The notes beneath the pieces are model-generated. The model made no database searches. It saw only the letters and a program-made list of their open reading frames with translations, and was not told the origin of the DNA. Below are positions 43,189-51,530 of a DNA stretch of 64,000 nucleotides, piece by piece; position 1 is the stretch's first letter; every line of letters starts with the position of its first letter. The DNA is from Gammaproteobacteria bacterium. GTDB lineage: Bacteria; Pseudomonadota; Gammaproteobacteria; GRL18. The position numbers were made by a program, and so were the translations under genes. Where the stretch lies: NCBI GenBank assembly GCA_027012135.1, contig JALUZF010000153.1, positions 1-64,000 of the forward strand. Reading direction: 5' to 3'.

Positions 43189-43908
43189 ATGGAACTCTCA
43201 GTTGTTATTCCGGTTCGCAATGAAGTGACTAATGTAGAACCATTATTTATGGAAATTTATGCAACCCTTGAAGGCATGGTGGACTATGAAGTAATCTTTG
43301 TCGATGATGGCAGTGATGATGGTACAGCTGTAACTCTGGACCAGCTGAGTGAGCAGTTTAATCGTCTACGGGTTCTTCATCATCGCCATAGTTGTGGCCA
43401 GAGTACCGCTATACTAACGGGGGTGCGTGCTGCACAGGCACCTTTAATTGCAACCCTGGATGGTGATGGCCAGAATGACCCGGCTGATATCCCAAAATTA
43501 CTCGATACCCTGCACCAACAGGGTGATAATGACCTGCAGATGGTCTGCGGACAACGACTGAAACGTCAGGACACTTTGATTAGACGGGTTTCATCCCGAA
43601 TTGCCAACAATGTTCGCAGTAAAATATTAGAGGATAAAACTCTGGATACCGGTTGTGGTCTGAAGCTGTTTCACCGAAAACTTTTCCTACGCCTGCCCTA
43701 TTTCGATCATATGCACAGGTTTCTACCAGCCCTGGCCTTACCTCAGGGTGCACAACTCAGCTGGGTGGAAGTCAATCATCGTCCTCGAACAGGAGGCCAG
43801 TCCAAGTATGGAGTGAATAACCGCCTTTGGGCAGGGATCATTGATCTCTTTGGTGTCAAGTGGCTGCAAAACCGGACCAAACGGCCCGAACTGACTGAGA
43901 AATTTTGA
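43189..43908 (+). CDS. Family 2 glycosyltransferase (dolichol-phosphate mannose synthase-like)
   Basis: It transfers a sugar from a nucleotide donor to a lipid-phosphate carrier. The GT-A fold begins SVVIPVRNEVTNVEPLF, with VDDGSDDGT and ATLDGDGQNDPADI carrying the donor and metal Asp residues. The 239-residue protein has no C-terminal helices, unlike ArnC. ATG at 43189 is chosen because the family N-terminus begins there; the frame is open from 43123. It heads a three-gene set with a LABN protein and an ArnT-like enzyme. Confidence 0.88.
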   Translation: MELSVVIPVRNEVTNVEPLFMEIYATLEGMVDYEVIFVDDGSDDGTAVTLDQLSEQFNRLRVLHHRHSCGQSTAILTGVRAAQAPLIATLDGDGQNDPADIPKLLDTLHQQGDNDLQMVCGQRLKRQDTLIRRVSSRIANNVRSKILEDKTLDTGCGLKLFHRKLFLRLPYFDHMHRFLPALALPQGAQLSWVEVNHRPRTGGQSKYGVNNRLWAGIIDLFGVKWLQNRTKRPELTEKF

Positions 43909-43911
43909 GAT

Positions 43912-44217
43912 ATGAGTAATACTGACATTTTCTGGCTGACGATCGGTTTTCTCGGTCAGGGGCTATTTTCAATGCGCTTTATTATCCAGTGGTTGCAAAG
44001 TGAGCGCGCCCGACGCAGTGTTATACCTGTTGCTTTCTGGTATTTCAGCCTTCTTGGCGGACTGACCTTACTCAGCTATGCTATCTACCGCAAGGATCCG
44101 GTATTTATTCTCGGCCAGTCCCTGGGGGTTTTTATCTATTTACGTAACCTTTATTTCATTTACCATGAACACAGTAACCCTTTGTCTGCAAAAGATACTC
44201 CACAGATAGATGAATAA
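43912..44217 (+). CDS. Small LABN-domain membrane protein (lipid-A-disaccharide synthase N-terminal-like)
   Basis: The 101-residue protein has three membrane helices and the LABN pattern FLGQGLFSMRFIIQWLQSE and VIPVAFWYFSLLGG, usually found either alone or fused to LpxB. Here it stands alone between a GT2 and a GT39-type gene, three bases after the first and overlapping the second by eight. It may help lipid-linked sugar handling in the inner membrane; its biochemical role is not established. Confidence 0.88.
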   Translation: MSNTDIFWLTIGFLGQGLFSMRFIIQWLQSERARRSVIPVAFWYFSLLGGLTLLSYAIYRKDPVFILGQSLGVFIYLRNLYFIYHEHSNPLSAKDTPQIDE

Positions 44218-45817
44218 AAACAACCTGCCATCACTATTGTCAGCGGGACTTATATGGTTGGTTCTGGTTACTGCCGCACTCCTGTCCCGTAACCTTATGC
44301 CATTGGACGAAACCCGCTATGTTTCTGTTGCATGGGAGATGTGGATACATGGAGACTGGCTGGTTCCCCATTTAAATGGTGAAACTTATAGCCACAAACC
44401 GCCGCTGTTTTTCTGGCTGATACATCTGGGCTGGGCGATATTCGGACTCAACGACTGGTGGCCACGACTGGTGCCTGCCCTGTTTCAGCTGGCCAGTATA
44501 TTCCTGGCAACACGTCTGGCTCAGCTGTTATGGCCTGAACCTAACCGGGTATATGAACTGGTTCCTCCCCTGTTGATGACAGGCCTGTTCTGGGCGGCAT
44601 TCACTGCCACCGCTATGTTCGACTTCCTGATAACGTTCTTTGTCCTGCTTGGAGTCTATGGTGTTTTTATTGCCAGCCGCTATCCCAAACACGGCTGGTT
44701 TACCGTGGGTATCGCCATCGGCCTTGGCATTCTTGCCAAGGGGCCGGTTATATTACTTCATGTCCTGCCTGTTGCACTACTGGCCCCTGTGTGGCTCAGT
44801 AAATCCTCTCAGAGCTGGTTTTACTGGTATCGAGGCATAGGTATTGCTATATTGATCGGAGCAGCCATTGCTCTGAGCTGGGCCATCCCCGCTGCAATTG
44901 TCGGTGGAACTGAGTATGGCTCTGCCATCTTCTGGGGACAGACCGCTGGACGCATAGTGAATTCCTTTCGCCACCAGCATCCATGGTGGTGGTACCTGCC
45001 CTGGTTTCCCGTTATTTTATTTCCCTGGCTGTTATGGCCCTCATTATGGCGTGGCATCACACGTCTTTTTAAGACGCAATACGATCAGGGGAGCCGGTTT
45101 TGCATAACCTGGATTGCTTCTGTTTTTATACTGATGTCTTTAGTCAGCGGTAAACAGCTCCATTATTTACTGCCTCTGTTTCCCGGTTTTGCCCTGCTGG
45201 CAAGCCGCAGTCTTGGCATGCTATCAGACTGGAAACAACCGGTTCGGCAATGGCTTAGTGCGGCAATATTAATCGGTACAGGTTCAATGCTTACCGCTCT
45301 GCCATTTTTAGCTCCCCGATTTAGTCATACTCCCTGGTTAAGCGGAATATCACCATTCTGGGGCGTACTGCTATTAGTGGCCGGGATTAGTTTATGGACA
45401 ATACATATTCAACGTCTCAAAATTGCAATCCACAGCTTAGCCTGGTCAATAGCATTCATCTGTATAGTCATTAATCTAAGCATTGTCAGCCAACTGGGGC
45501 CCACCCATGATCTTACTCGTATCAGCCGTCAGCTGGCAGACTATCAACAGGCTGATTTACCCATTGCACATATCAGCAAATACCACGGTCAATATCACTT
45601 TCTGGGACGTTTACTGAAACCGTTAGATGTCATTCGAGATTTTCAACTATCGGATTGGGTAAAGGATCATCCTGACGGTATGGTTGTAGTCTATTATAGC
45701 GATCCATCACGCCAGTTCACTATGGCCCCTGAATATTGCCAGCTCTTTCGTGGTGGATTGATGGCTATATGGCCGGGAAAATTATTAGCACAACAGCCGC
45801 AACTCCTGAACGACTAA
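44210..45817 (+). CDS. ArnT-like family 39 glycosyltransferase
   Basis: ArnT-type enzymes transfer a sugar from a polyprenyl-phosphate carrier to lipid A or another envelope acceptor on the periplasmic side. The 535-residue protein has about a dozen helices, the catalytic acidic residue in MPLDETRYVSVAWEM near residue 26, and HKPPLFFWLIHLGW near 62. The enzymes for 4-amino-arabinose synthesis are absent, so the sugar is probably another hexose made by the GT2 partner. Confidence 0.88.
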   Translation: MNKNNLPSLLSAGLIWLVLVTAALLSRNLMPLDETRYVSVAWEMWIHGDWLVPHLNGETYSHKPPLFFWLIHLGWAIFGLNDWWPRLVPALFQLASIFLATRLAQLLWPEPNRVYELVPPLLMTGLFWAAFTATAMFDFLITFFVLLGVYGVFIASRYPKHGWFTVGIAIGLGILAKGPVILLHVLPVALLAPVWLSKSSQSWFYWYRGIGIAILIGAAIALSWAIPAAIVGGTEYGSAIFWGQTAGRIVNSFRHQHPWWWYLPWFPVILFPWLLWPSLWRGITRLFKTQYDQGSRFCITWIASVFILMSLVSGKQLHYLLPLFPGFALLASRSLGMLSDWKQPVRQWLSAAILIGTGSMLTALPFLAPRFSHTPWLSGISPFWGVLLLVAGISLWTIHIQRLKIAIHSLAWSIAFICIVINLSIVSQLGPTHDLTRISRQLADYQQADLPIAHISKYHGQYHFLGRLLKPLDVIRDFQLSDWVKDHPDGMVVVYYSDPSRQFTMAPEYCQLFRGGLMAIWPGKLLAQQPQLLND

Positions 45818-45868
45818 GCCAGGCTTATGATACAAATTATTTAATAACGTAGTAAAAAGTGAAAAATT

Positions 45869-46249
45869 TTATTTGTCTTTAAACAGGGTATTATATTCAA
45901 TACCTGCTGCATCCAGATCATCCAGATTAACATCTTCCACCAGAATACTATTGCTGGTGTCCGGCTGCTTGATGTCCTTACAGTCATCAAGGGTCAGGAT
46001 AAAACAGTCTGCCAGATAATTGTAGATGTGTAAATCGGGGGAATTCATCTGAACCTGATCAAACAGATGTACCACAAACAGGGCAATCTCATCTGAATTT
46101 TTTTCCGAGGTAATGACAAAGGCTCTTTTTTCAAAGCTAAAACCATTTTGAGTCATAGTATCCATTATAATACCCCAGATATTGGAACATTCATCTGCAG
46201 GCTTATTGGCATAGTCCAGGTTAATAAACAGACCATATTTAGTGGCCAT
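45869..46249 (-). CDS. Conserved-looking hypothetical cytosolic protein
   Basis: The 126-residue acidic protein has no signal peptide or membrane helix and no motif I recognise. The first part (MATKYGLFINLDYAN) looks like a beta-strand followed by a helix, and the C-terminus is rich in Asp and Glu. It is convergent with the ArnT-like gene and monocistronic. A MITE-like element lies just upstream. Confidence 0.6.
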   Translation of the reverse strand: MATKYGLFINLDYANKPADECSNIWGIIMDTMTQNGFSFEKRAFVITSEKNSDEIALFVVHLFDQVQMNSPDLHIYNYLADCFILTLDDCKDIKQPDTSNSILVEDVNLDDLDAAGIEYNTLFKDK

Positions 46250-46628
46250 GGTATGACTCCATAATTTTTATATGTCAGTGATATAGCTTAAGTTATTGTA
46301 ACTGCTCAGTGTGTTTAGATTTTGTGCCAGTTCAAGGCACAATAGCTTCGCTACCTCAAGAGGCGCACGGAAAATGTGAGCGTATATCAATACGTGACCA
46401 TTTGAGTACGAAAATAACGCATCTCTTACCTACAAGAGTGGCGCAAAAGATGAATACGCTGAATAGTTACAAATTATTATGATTAGTACTTTTATTATGT
46501 ATATATAGATAATAGCCAATTTTGGAGTTTATTCAAAAATTAATGAATGTTTTTTTCCTGTCAGCCATTTATGTAAGACTATTCCTACGCTACTTTCATT
46601 TATCCTGTTTATAAATTGAAAAAACGTT
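46250..46628. other. Intergenic region holding a structured repeat element
   Basis: No protein gene is visible in these 379 bases. The central 177 bases (46296-46472) form an element with terminal inverted repeats and internal hairpins, described separately. The rest is AT-rich. Confidence 0.5.
46296..46472. mobile_element. MITE-like non-autonomous element or structured RNA
   Basis: TTGTAACTGCTCAG at 46296-46309 matches the reverse complement of CTGAATAGTTACAA at 46459-46472 at 12 of 14 positions. Inside are three further dyads: TTGTGCC/GGCACAA at 46322-46342, CGTAT/ATACG at 46381-46394 and CTCTT/AAGAG at 46423-46438. Base composition is richer in GC than the flanks. There is no frame for a transposase and no clear target-site duplication. 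Confidence 0.45.
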
Positions 46629-47960
46629 TCAATGTTTAAAAACAAATCGTCTCTGGCTGAAAAGTAGTTCAGCGATAATCACCGACAGATAAATGACAAC
46701 TATCCAGATTAGAGAATCTGGTTTGTGAAGCCATAAGTAAACCATCAGGGTCAGCCATGATGCCAGTGACATAAACATGCCAATTAGCGGCATATGTGAC
46801 TTTATTTTAATCGCTTTTCTTAATCGCCAGGCAGAAAGATTGATCAGTGCAAAGATAAGCAGAAAAGTGGAACTTGCAAAAGAAGAAATAATATTTAAAT
46901 TGGCCAGATTCACAAAAGCCAGGGTTACAAAACTGATAATTATCAGTGCTGCCCAGGGTATATTATTCGACTTGCGCCTGAAACCGAAGGCAGGAGGCAG
47001 TTCATTTTCCCTGGCCATAACCATGCTTAATCGTGCAGTACCGAATAAGGTAGCATTAATAGCAGAAGAAGCGGAAAACAGGGCTGCCAGGCCGATTAGC
47101 AGAAAACCGGCCTGACCCAGAAAAGGTTTGGCCGCTACCGCCAGAGCATATTCCTTATATTTAGTGATCTCATCAGGCAGTAAATTACCCACTGCAACAA
47201 TAGATACCAGAACATAGACAAAGATGGTAATGGCAATAGACCAGACAATTCCTTTAAGTAAATTATTCTGAGGATCTTCCATCTCATTGATGGTGTTAGG
47301 TATTAATTCAAAACCCTCATAGGCAACAAAGATTAATGCAGCACCCATTAAAACCCCGTTAATCCCCTGGTTGAAAACCGGCAGCAGATGGTCAGATTTT
47401 GCATAAAACAGGCCGATAATGGCAAACAGCAGGAGTATTAGAATTTTAATAGTCACAATGATCAGTTCACTGCTGCCGCTGGCCTTGACGCCATAAAGAT
47501 TTATGGCCAGAAATACCAGAATAACCAGAGACTGAAGAAAATGATGCATGGCAGGATTACTGCCTGAGTCCATGCCCAACATGGCCGAACCGTAAACACC
47601 AAAAGTAAACGCATAAAGTGACATGGTGCCGATATAACCAACCAGCAGTAACCAGCCGCCTAAACCGGCAATGTTCTGGCTTTTAAAAGCGTGTTCAAGG
47701 TAAGTGAAACTGCCACCGGCGGATTTAAAATGCAGACCCAGCCTGGCATAGGATAGGCCGGTTATCATGGCGATAACACCTCCTATAGCAAAAGCCAGCG
47801 GAGCGGCATGCCCGGCCAGTAGAATAGCCAGACCCAGCACAGAGAAAATTCCGCCCCCGACCATGCCGCCGACACCCATGGCAATGACCTCTTTGAGGCT
47901 GAGTTTTTCACTATTGTCCTTATTATTATCTTTTTTCAGGATCGGTGAAATGGATGGCAT
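46629..47960 (-). CDS. APC-superfamily amino acid permease
   Basis: The 443-residue protein has about twelve helices and the first-helix motif GVGGMVGGGIFSVLG of the APC family; AGGSFTYLEHAF in helix 3 and FVAYEGFELIPNTINEME in helix 6 are typical of cationic amino acid or amine transporters. The ATG follows directly after the cbpM-like stop (TAAATG), so it is probably part of the cbpA-cbpM transcript. Confidence 0.88.
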   Translation of the reverse strand: MPSISPILKKDNNKDNSEKLSLKEVIAMGVGGMVGGGIFSVLGLAILLAGHAAPLAFAIGGVIAMITGLSYARLGLHFKSAGGSFTYLEHAFKSQNIAGLGGWLLLVGYIGTMSLYAFTFGVYGSAMLGMDSGSNPAMHHFLQSLVILVFLAINLYGVKASGSSELIIVTIKILILLLFAIIGLFYAKSDHLLPVFNQGINGVLMGAALIFVAYEGFELIPNTINEMEDPQNNLLKGIVWSIAITIFVYVLVSIVAVGNLLPDEITKYKEYALAVAAKPFLGQAGFLLIGLAALFSASSAINATLFGTARLSMVMARENELPPAFGFRRKSNNIPWAALIIISFVTLAFVNLANLNIISSFASSTFLLIFALINLSAWRLRKAIKIKSHMPLIGMFMSLASWLTLMVYLWLHKPDSLIWIVVIYLSVIIAELLFSQRRFVFKH

Positions 47961-48266
47961 TTATCGGCAGCTCATGGCATTAAGTCTTGCCCTGAGGGTT
48001 TCAACCTCTTCCATAAGCTGCAGAGCCAGAGCAGCACCAGAAAGATTAACACCCAGGTCCTGCTGTAATCTTCTGACGATAAGCGCCCTGTGCAGGTTCT
48101 GGCCGCTGAATTGCAGTCGCGGTACTTCCGGATTTAAAGGTTCCAGTATCCCCTCTTCTACCAGTTCCAGAACCCAGTCTGCATGCATGGAACAGGCTCT
48201 GGAAAGTTCGCCCAGGGTCAGTGGATGCTCTTGATCAAGCAGTAGTCCAATCATTTCTTGGGTCAT
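47961..48266 (-). CDS. cbpM: CbpM-like chaperone modulator
   Basis: CbpM binds the J domain of CbpA and inhibits it. The 101-residue protein has a MerR-like N-terminal fold (LTLGELSRACSMHADWVLELVEEGIL) followed by a leucine-rich helix, which matches the family in size and pattern. AGGAG precedes the ATG by 7 bases, at the end of the cbpA gene. Operon order cbpA-cbpM is the usual one. Confidence 0.88.
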   Translation of the reverse strand: MTQEMIGLLLDQEHPLTLGELSRACSMHADWVLELVEEGILEPLNPEVPRLQFSGQNLHRALIVRRLQQDLGVNLSGAALALQLMEEVETLRARLNAMSCR

Positions 48267-48268
48267 TA

Positions 48269-49222
48269 TTACACTCCTAAATCAGCACGTGGATTAAATG
48301 CCAGTTCCTGTTCCATTTTGCGGTACAGTTCTTTTGCCTTATCAGTATCGGCAGGCGGCAAAGCAATATTGAGAATAATATATAAATCACCTGGTTTTTT
48401 ACCTGGGATCCCCCGGCCTTTTAAGCGCATTTTTTTACCTGATGTGGAATTGGCCGGTATTTTTAAATCCACAGCTCCGGCAGGTGTAGGCACCTTGATT
48501 TTTGCACCCAGGGCAGCCTCCCAGGGAGCAACCGGCAGATCCAGGTATATATCCTTGCCTTCTGCACGATAATACTTATGAGGACGGAATTCAATCTCAA
48601 GATAAAGATCGCCCTGCTTACCGCCGCCGATTCCCGGTGCACCCTGGCCGCTGAGACGGATCTGCTGGCCCTGATAAACGCCTTTTGGAATACGGACTTT
48701 CAGGGTTCTTTCCCTGGTCACCACATGCCCTGCTTCATCAACCTGCGGTGCATGCAGGGTAATTGAACGGGTGGCTCCGTTAAAGGCATCTTCCAGGTCA
48801 ATCAGAACCTTGGCATGGTGATCTTCACCCTGCATGGAAAAACCACGACCGCCTGAATACTGCTGGCCGCCACCTTTAAATTGCTGACCAAACAGGGTTT
48901 CAAAAAAATCACTATACGAAGAAGCATCTCCTCCGGTAAAGCCACCACCACTAAATTCAAAGCCGGCATCCCAGTCTGGAGGTGGCTGGAAGTCCTGACC
49001 GGATTTCCAGTTTGCGCCAAGTTGATCATAGGCTGCACGTTTTTCCGGATCTTTTAATACCTCGTATGCTTCACCAATTTCCTTAAAGCGTGCTTCTGCA
49101 TCCTTTTCCTTACTGACATCGGGGTGGTATTTACGGGCCAGTTTTCGGTAGGCCCGCTTAATTTCATCCTGGGTGGCATTTTTATCTACCCCCATTAGTT
49201 CATAATAGTCTTTAAACTCCAT
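48269..49222 (-). CDS. cbpA: CbpA-type DnaJ-class co-chaperone
   Basis: A J domain (residues 1-70, HPD at 33-35) stimulates DnaK; it is followed by a Gly/Phe-rich linker (about 72-130) and two DnaJ C-terminal substrate domains, without the zinc-finger cysteines of DnaJ. The 317-residue length fits CbpA. It is followed by its modulator gene cbpM two bases later. Confidence 0.93.
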   Translation of the reverse strand: MEFKDYYELMGVDKNATQDEIKRAYRKLARKYHPDVSKEKDAEARFKEIGEAYEVLKDPEKRAAYDQLGANWKSGQDFQPPPDWDAGFEFSGGGFTGGDASSYSDFFETLFGQQFKGGGQQYSGGRGFSMQGEDHHAKVLIDLEDAFNGATRSITLHAPQVDEAGHVVTRERTLKVRIPKGVYQGQQIRLSGQGAPGIGGGKQGDLYLEIEFRPHKYYRAEGKDIYLDLPVAPWEAALGAKIKVPTPAGAVDLKIPANSTSGKKMRLKGRGIPGKKPGDLYIILNIALPPADTDKAKELYRKMEQELAFNPRADLGV

Positions 49223-49389
49223 AAGTGTTTCCCTGAAAATCAGTGATAAAAACCTGGCTAAAGTGTGTTAGCCTTAGATATAAAATTAAACTCAAGTATA
49301 GAACTTGTTCGAATCATTTACATTACTAACATAAGGTTATTTTCTTAATTTACAATATCTAAGGTATATTCGTTAAAGGAGTTTTTATA

Positions 49390-49707
49390 ATGAAAGTTGG
49401 AGTAACCAGCCAGAATTTTCGAACCATTACTGGACATGCCGGTAAAACCCGGCGATTTATTATTTACGAAGCAGACAATGAGGGTATTAAGGAAGTTGAG
49501 CGTCTTGATCTGCCCAAAGAAATGGCCATGCATAATTTCCAGGGTACTGAGCATCCCATCGACAGGGTTGACTACCTGATAACTGAGAGCTGCGGCCCGG
49601 GGTTTATTAACAGAATGAAAAGCCGCGGCATAGCCGTTATTACAACAGCAGAAACCGTTCCTGAGACGGCAGTAGCGACACTAATTAAAGAACACTTACC
49701 CCAGTAA
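49390..49707 (+). CDS. NifX/NafY-like dinitrogenase iron-molybdenum cofactor-type protein
   Basis: The 105-residue protein matches the NifB/NifX-like domain: MKVGVTSQNFRTITGHAGKT at the start and LITESCGPGFINRMKSRGIAV, with one Cys. These proteins bind Fe-S or FeMo-type cofactors in nitrogen-fixing cells, but many members occur without nitrogenase. No nif genes are in the window, so the role is open. AAAGGAG precedes the ATG by 8 bases. Confidence 0.85.
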   Translation: MKVGVTSQNFRTITGHAGKTRRFIIYEADNEGIKEVERLDLPKEMAMHNFQGTEHPIDRVDYLITESCGPGFINRMKSRGIAVITTAETVPETAVATLIKEHLPQ

Positions 49708-49717
49708 AGTGAGTCGT

Positions 49718-50809
49718 TTATTTTGTTAGAAAAGGCAAAGCGGCTAATGCTGCCGCACCCAGAGAAATAAGCAGGGCTGTAACAGCAATATACAGACCAC
49801 TTTTAGGTGCAGACTTTGCTTCTTTCTCATCTTCTGCCGCTTGTTCCTGTAACTTTTGTTCTAATTTCTGCTCTATGGCTGTCAACTGCCCATTAACAGG
49901 ATCTATTGTGCTTTGTATCTGTTCATAAAGCTGAGTCTGAACAGATTCATTATTAATAACAGCCTGCGCCATTTCAGTCTGACGTTCGTTAAACAATTGA
50001 TCAAGATGTGTATTAATGGTTTCCAGGATCAACTGGTCAAAATCAATACTTTCAAACTGAGACCGAAAACCATCTAGATCCTGTCGCAGATTATCCAGCT
50101 GTGCACTAATCTCAGCGGTTTTAGAGTCTGTATATTGATGGGATTCCTTTATAGACGATTTAACTGAAAAAATAATCTTGTTCTCCAACTGCCCGGACAG
50201 CAAGGAAAAGTTTTCAGAAAGCTGGTTAAAATCTGACCTGATCGGGTTGAGCTGACTGTTCAGCATATTCTCCACAGCGCTCAGGGTCTGCTGGACAATC
50301 ATATTCTTATCAATTGCCTGTTCAGGTGTACTGGATAATAATGTTTCTTCAGTTTCAGGGCTTATACTCTCGGTTGCTGAGTCTATGTCTGTTTCAGACG
50401 TACTTTCTGCTGTCGAGGTAATTCGGCTCATCTGGGCATCAAACATATCCAGATCAGCCAGTATATCTTTCAGTGGACCAGATGAAGAGGACTTGACCAT
50501 ATAGGAAAAAGCACCTGCGTCCATTGCTTTATGCTTATCTTCATCAGTTTCTTTACCTGTACACATAATAACAGGAATAGCGGCTGTATCTGGATTAGAA
50601 CTGATTAGGCGAGTGGTTTCAAAACCATCAATTCCCGGCATCAGACAATCCATAAAGATAACATCAGGATGATGGTTTTTTAAAAATTCCAGAGATTCTT
50701 CACCATTTTTTACCATATCCACCTTAATATCCAGACTTTCCAGATGTTTTTTTAAGGTTATTCGAGCCATTTTTGAGTCATCAACAATTAAGGCTGATGT
50801 AATATTCAT
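49718..50809 (-). CDS. Receiver domain protein with coiled coil and C-terminal membrane anchor
   Basis: A CheY-like receiver (residues 1-125; Asp10, Asp11, phospho-Asp54, Lys near 106) is followed by a long Gln/Glu/Ser-rich helical region (about 145-320) and one C-terminal membrane helix (LYIAVTALLISLGAAALAAL). There is no DNA-binding or enzyme domain, so output is probably by protein contact at the membrane. ATG at 50809 is chosen because AGGGAA precedes it; the frame is open to 50881. It is the last gene of the leftward PilZ-WD40 cluster. Confidence 0.85.
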   Translation of the reverse strand: MNITSALIVDDSKMARITLKKHLESLDIKVDMVKNGEESLEFLKNHHPDVIFMDCLMPGIDGFETTRLISSNPDTAAIPVIMCTGKETDEDKHKAMDAGAFSYMVKSSSSGPLKDILADLDMFDAQMSRITSTAESTSETDIDSATESISPETEETLLSSTPEQAIDKNMIVQQTLSAVENMLNSQLNPIRSDFNQLSENFSLLSGQLENKIIFSVKSSIKESHQYTDSKTAEISAQLDNLRQDLDGFRSQFESIDFDQLILETINTHLDQLFNERQTEMAQAVINNESVQTQLYEQIQSTIDPVNGQLTAIEQKLEQKLQEQAAEDEKEAKSAPKSGLYIAVTALLISLGAAALAALPFLTK

Positions 50810-50877
50810 ATAAATTCCCTGGTTAAGTATCCAACCGGTATTCGGCTTAAAACAGCTATCCCTGAAGAAGCTGGGTA

Positions 50878-50955
50878 GCAATAATCCTAAATTAATCAGT
50901 TGAAACTACTATGGACATTCATAGTAGTTTCAACTGATTAATTTAGGATTATTGC
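50878..50955. repeat. Perfect 36-bp inverted repeat with 6-base loop
   Basis: Bases 50878-50913 are the exact reverse complement of 50920-50955, separated by GACATT. The arms begin GCAATAATCC and end AAACTACTATG. There is no poly-T after either arm and no protein frame. It lies between the small membrane protein gene and the receiver gene. Confidence 0.95.
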
Positions 50956-50961
50956 ACTATA

Positions 50962-51363
50962 TTAAAATTTGCTCAAGTACTCCAAATGGAGCTGTTGTTC
51001 TTCAGACTGGGCAGGCAGAAATGTTTCAAGAACATTAAAGCGATCATAATACAGATACACAGCATACTGATAAGAATCTGTTGGTATCTCGATATCAAAA
51101 TTGAGGTGTTTTTCCCGAACCATACGTGCAACTGGTTCTGCAGACACTGGCTGATAAACTTCAGTAGAATCAGTACCCCAGGAGTTGATATTGAAGTCTG
51201 TAAGCGATAGCAATAAATAACCTGCCAGGAGGAACAGTAAAACAGACAAAAGTATCATTAGACGGCGCTGCGAATTGATTTCAACCAGGTACAGACCATC
51301 AGCCATGGAACTAACCAGCTGATAGCGGTGATTATCAATATTTATTTGCAGCGTCTGAGCCAT
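50962..51363 (-). CDS. Small single-span membrane protein of unknown function
   Basis: The 133-residue protein has a short cytosolic N-terminal part (about 33 residues), one strong helix (LMILLSVLLFLLAGYLLLSL) and an acidic, aromatic-rich outer part with YQYAVYLYYDRFNVLE. I do not recognise a family. It is in line with the WD40 lipoprotein and receiver genes, so it may connect a periplasmic and a cytosolic component. Confidence 0.65.
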   Translation of the reverse strand: MAQTLQINIDNHRYQLVSSMADGLYLVEINSQRRLMILLSVLLFLLAGYLLLSLTDFNINSWGTDSTEVYQPVSAEPVARMVREKHLNFDIEIPTDSYQYAVYLYYDRFNVLETFLPAQSEEQQLHLEYLSKF

Positions 51364-51398
51364 TTATTTTCTGTACCTTCATACCTTAGCTTTTAACA

Positions 51399-51419
51399 TC
51401 CCCCTTTGAAAAAGGGGGA
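51399..51419. repeat. GC-rich hairpin repeat
   Basis: TCCCCCTTT and AAAGGGGGA pair perfectly around GAA. Hairpins of this CCCCCTTT...AAAGGGGG kind are frequent dispersed repeats in many bacterial genomes. It lies between the WD40 gene and the small membrane protein gene and could act as an RNA processing signal. Confidence 0.6.
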
Positions 51420-51530
51420 CTTAAGAGTAGAGCAATTTCTGGATGCACATTAGGTAGTGTAGTACATAAAACAGGGCTTCATTGTGAATTACATCAATAG
51501 AATAATGATTGGATGGTCAGAAATTGAGGT

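Noticed and set aside
50878-50955. Reading the perfect inverted repeat as a simple terminator
   Set aside because: The stem is far longer than needed and no T run follows either arm.
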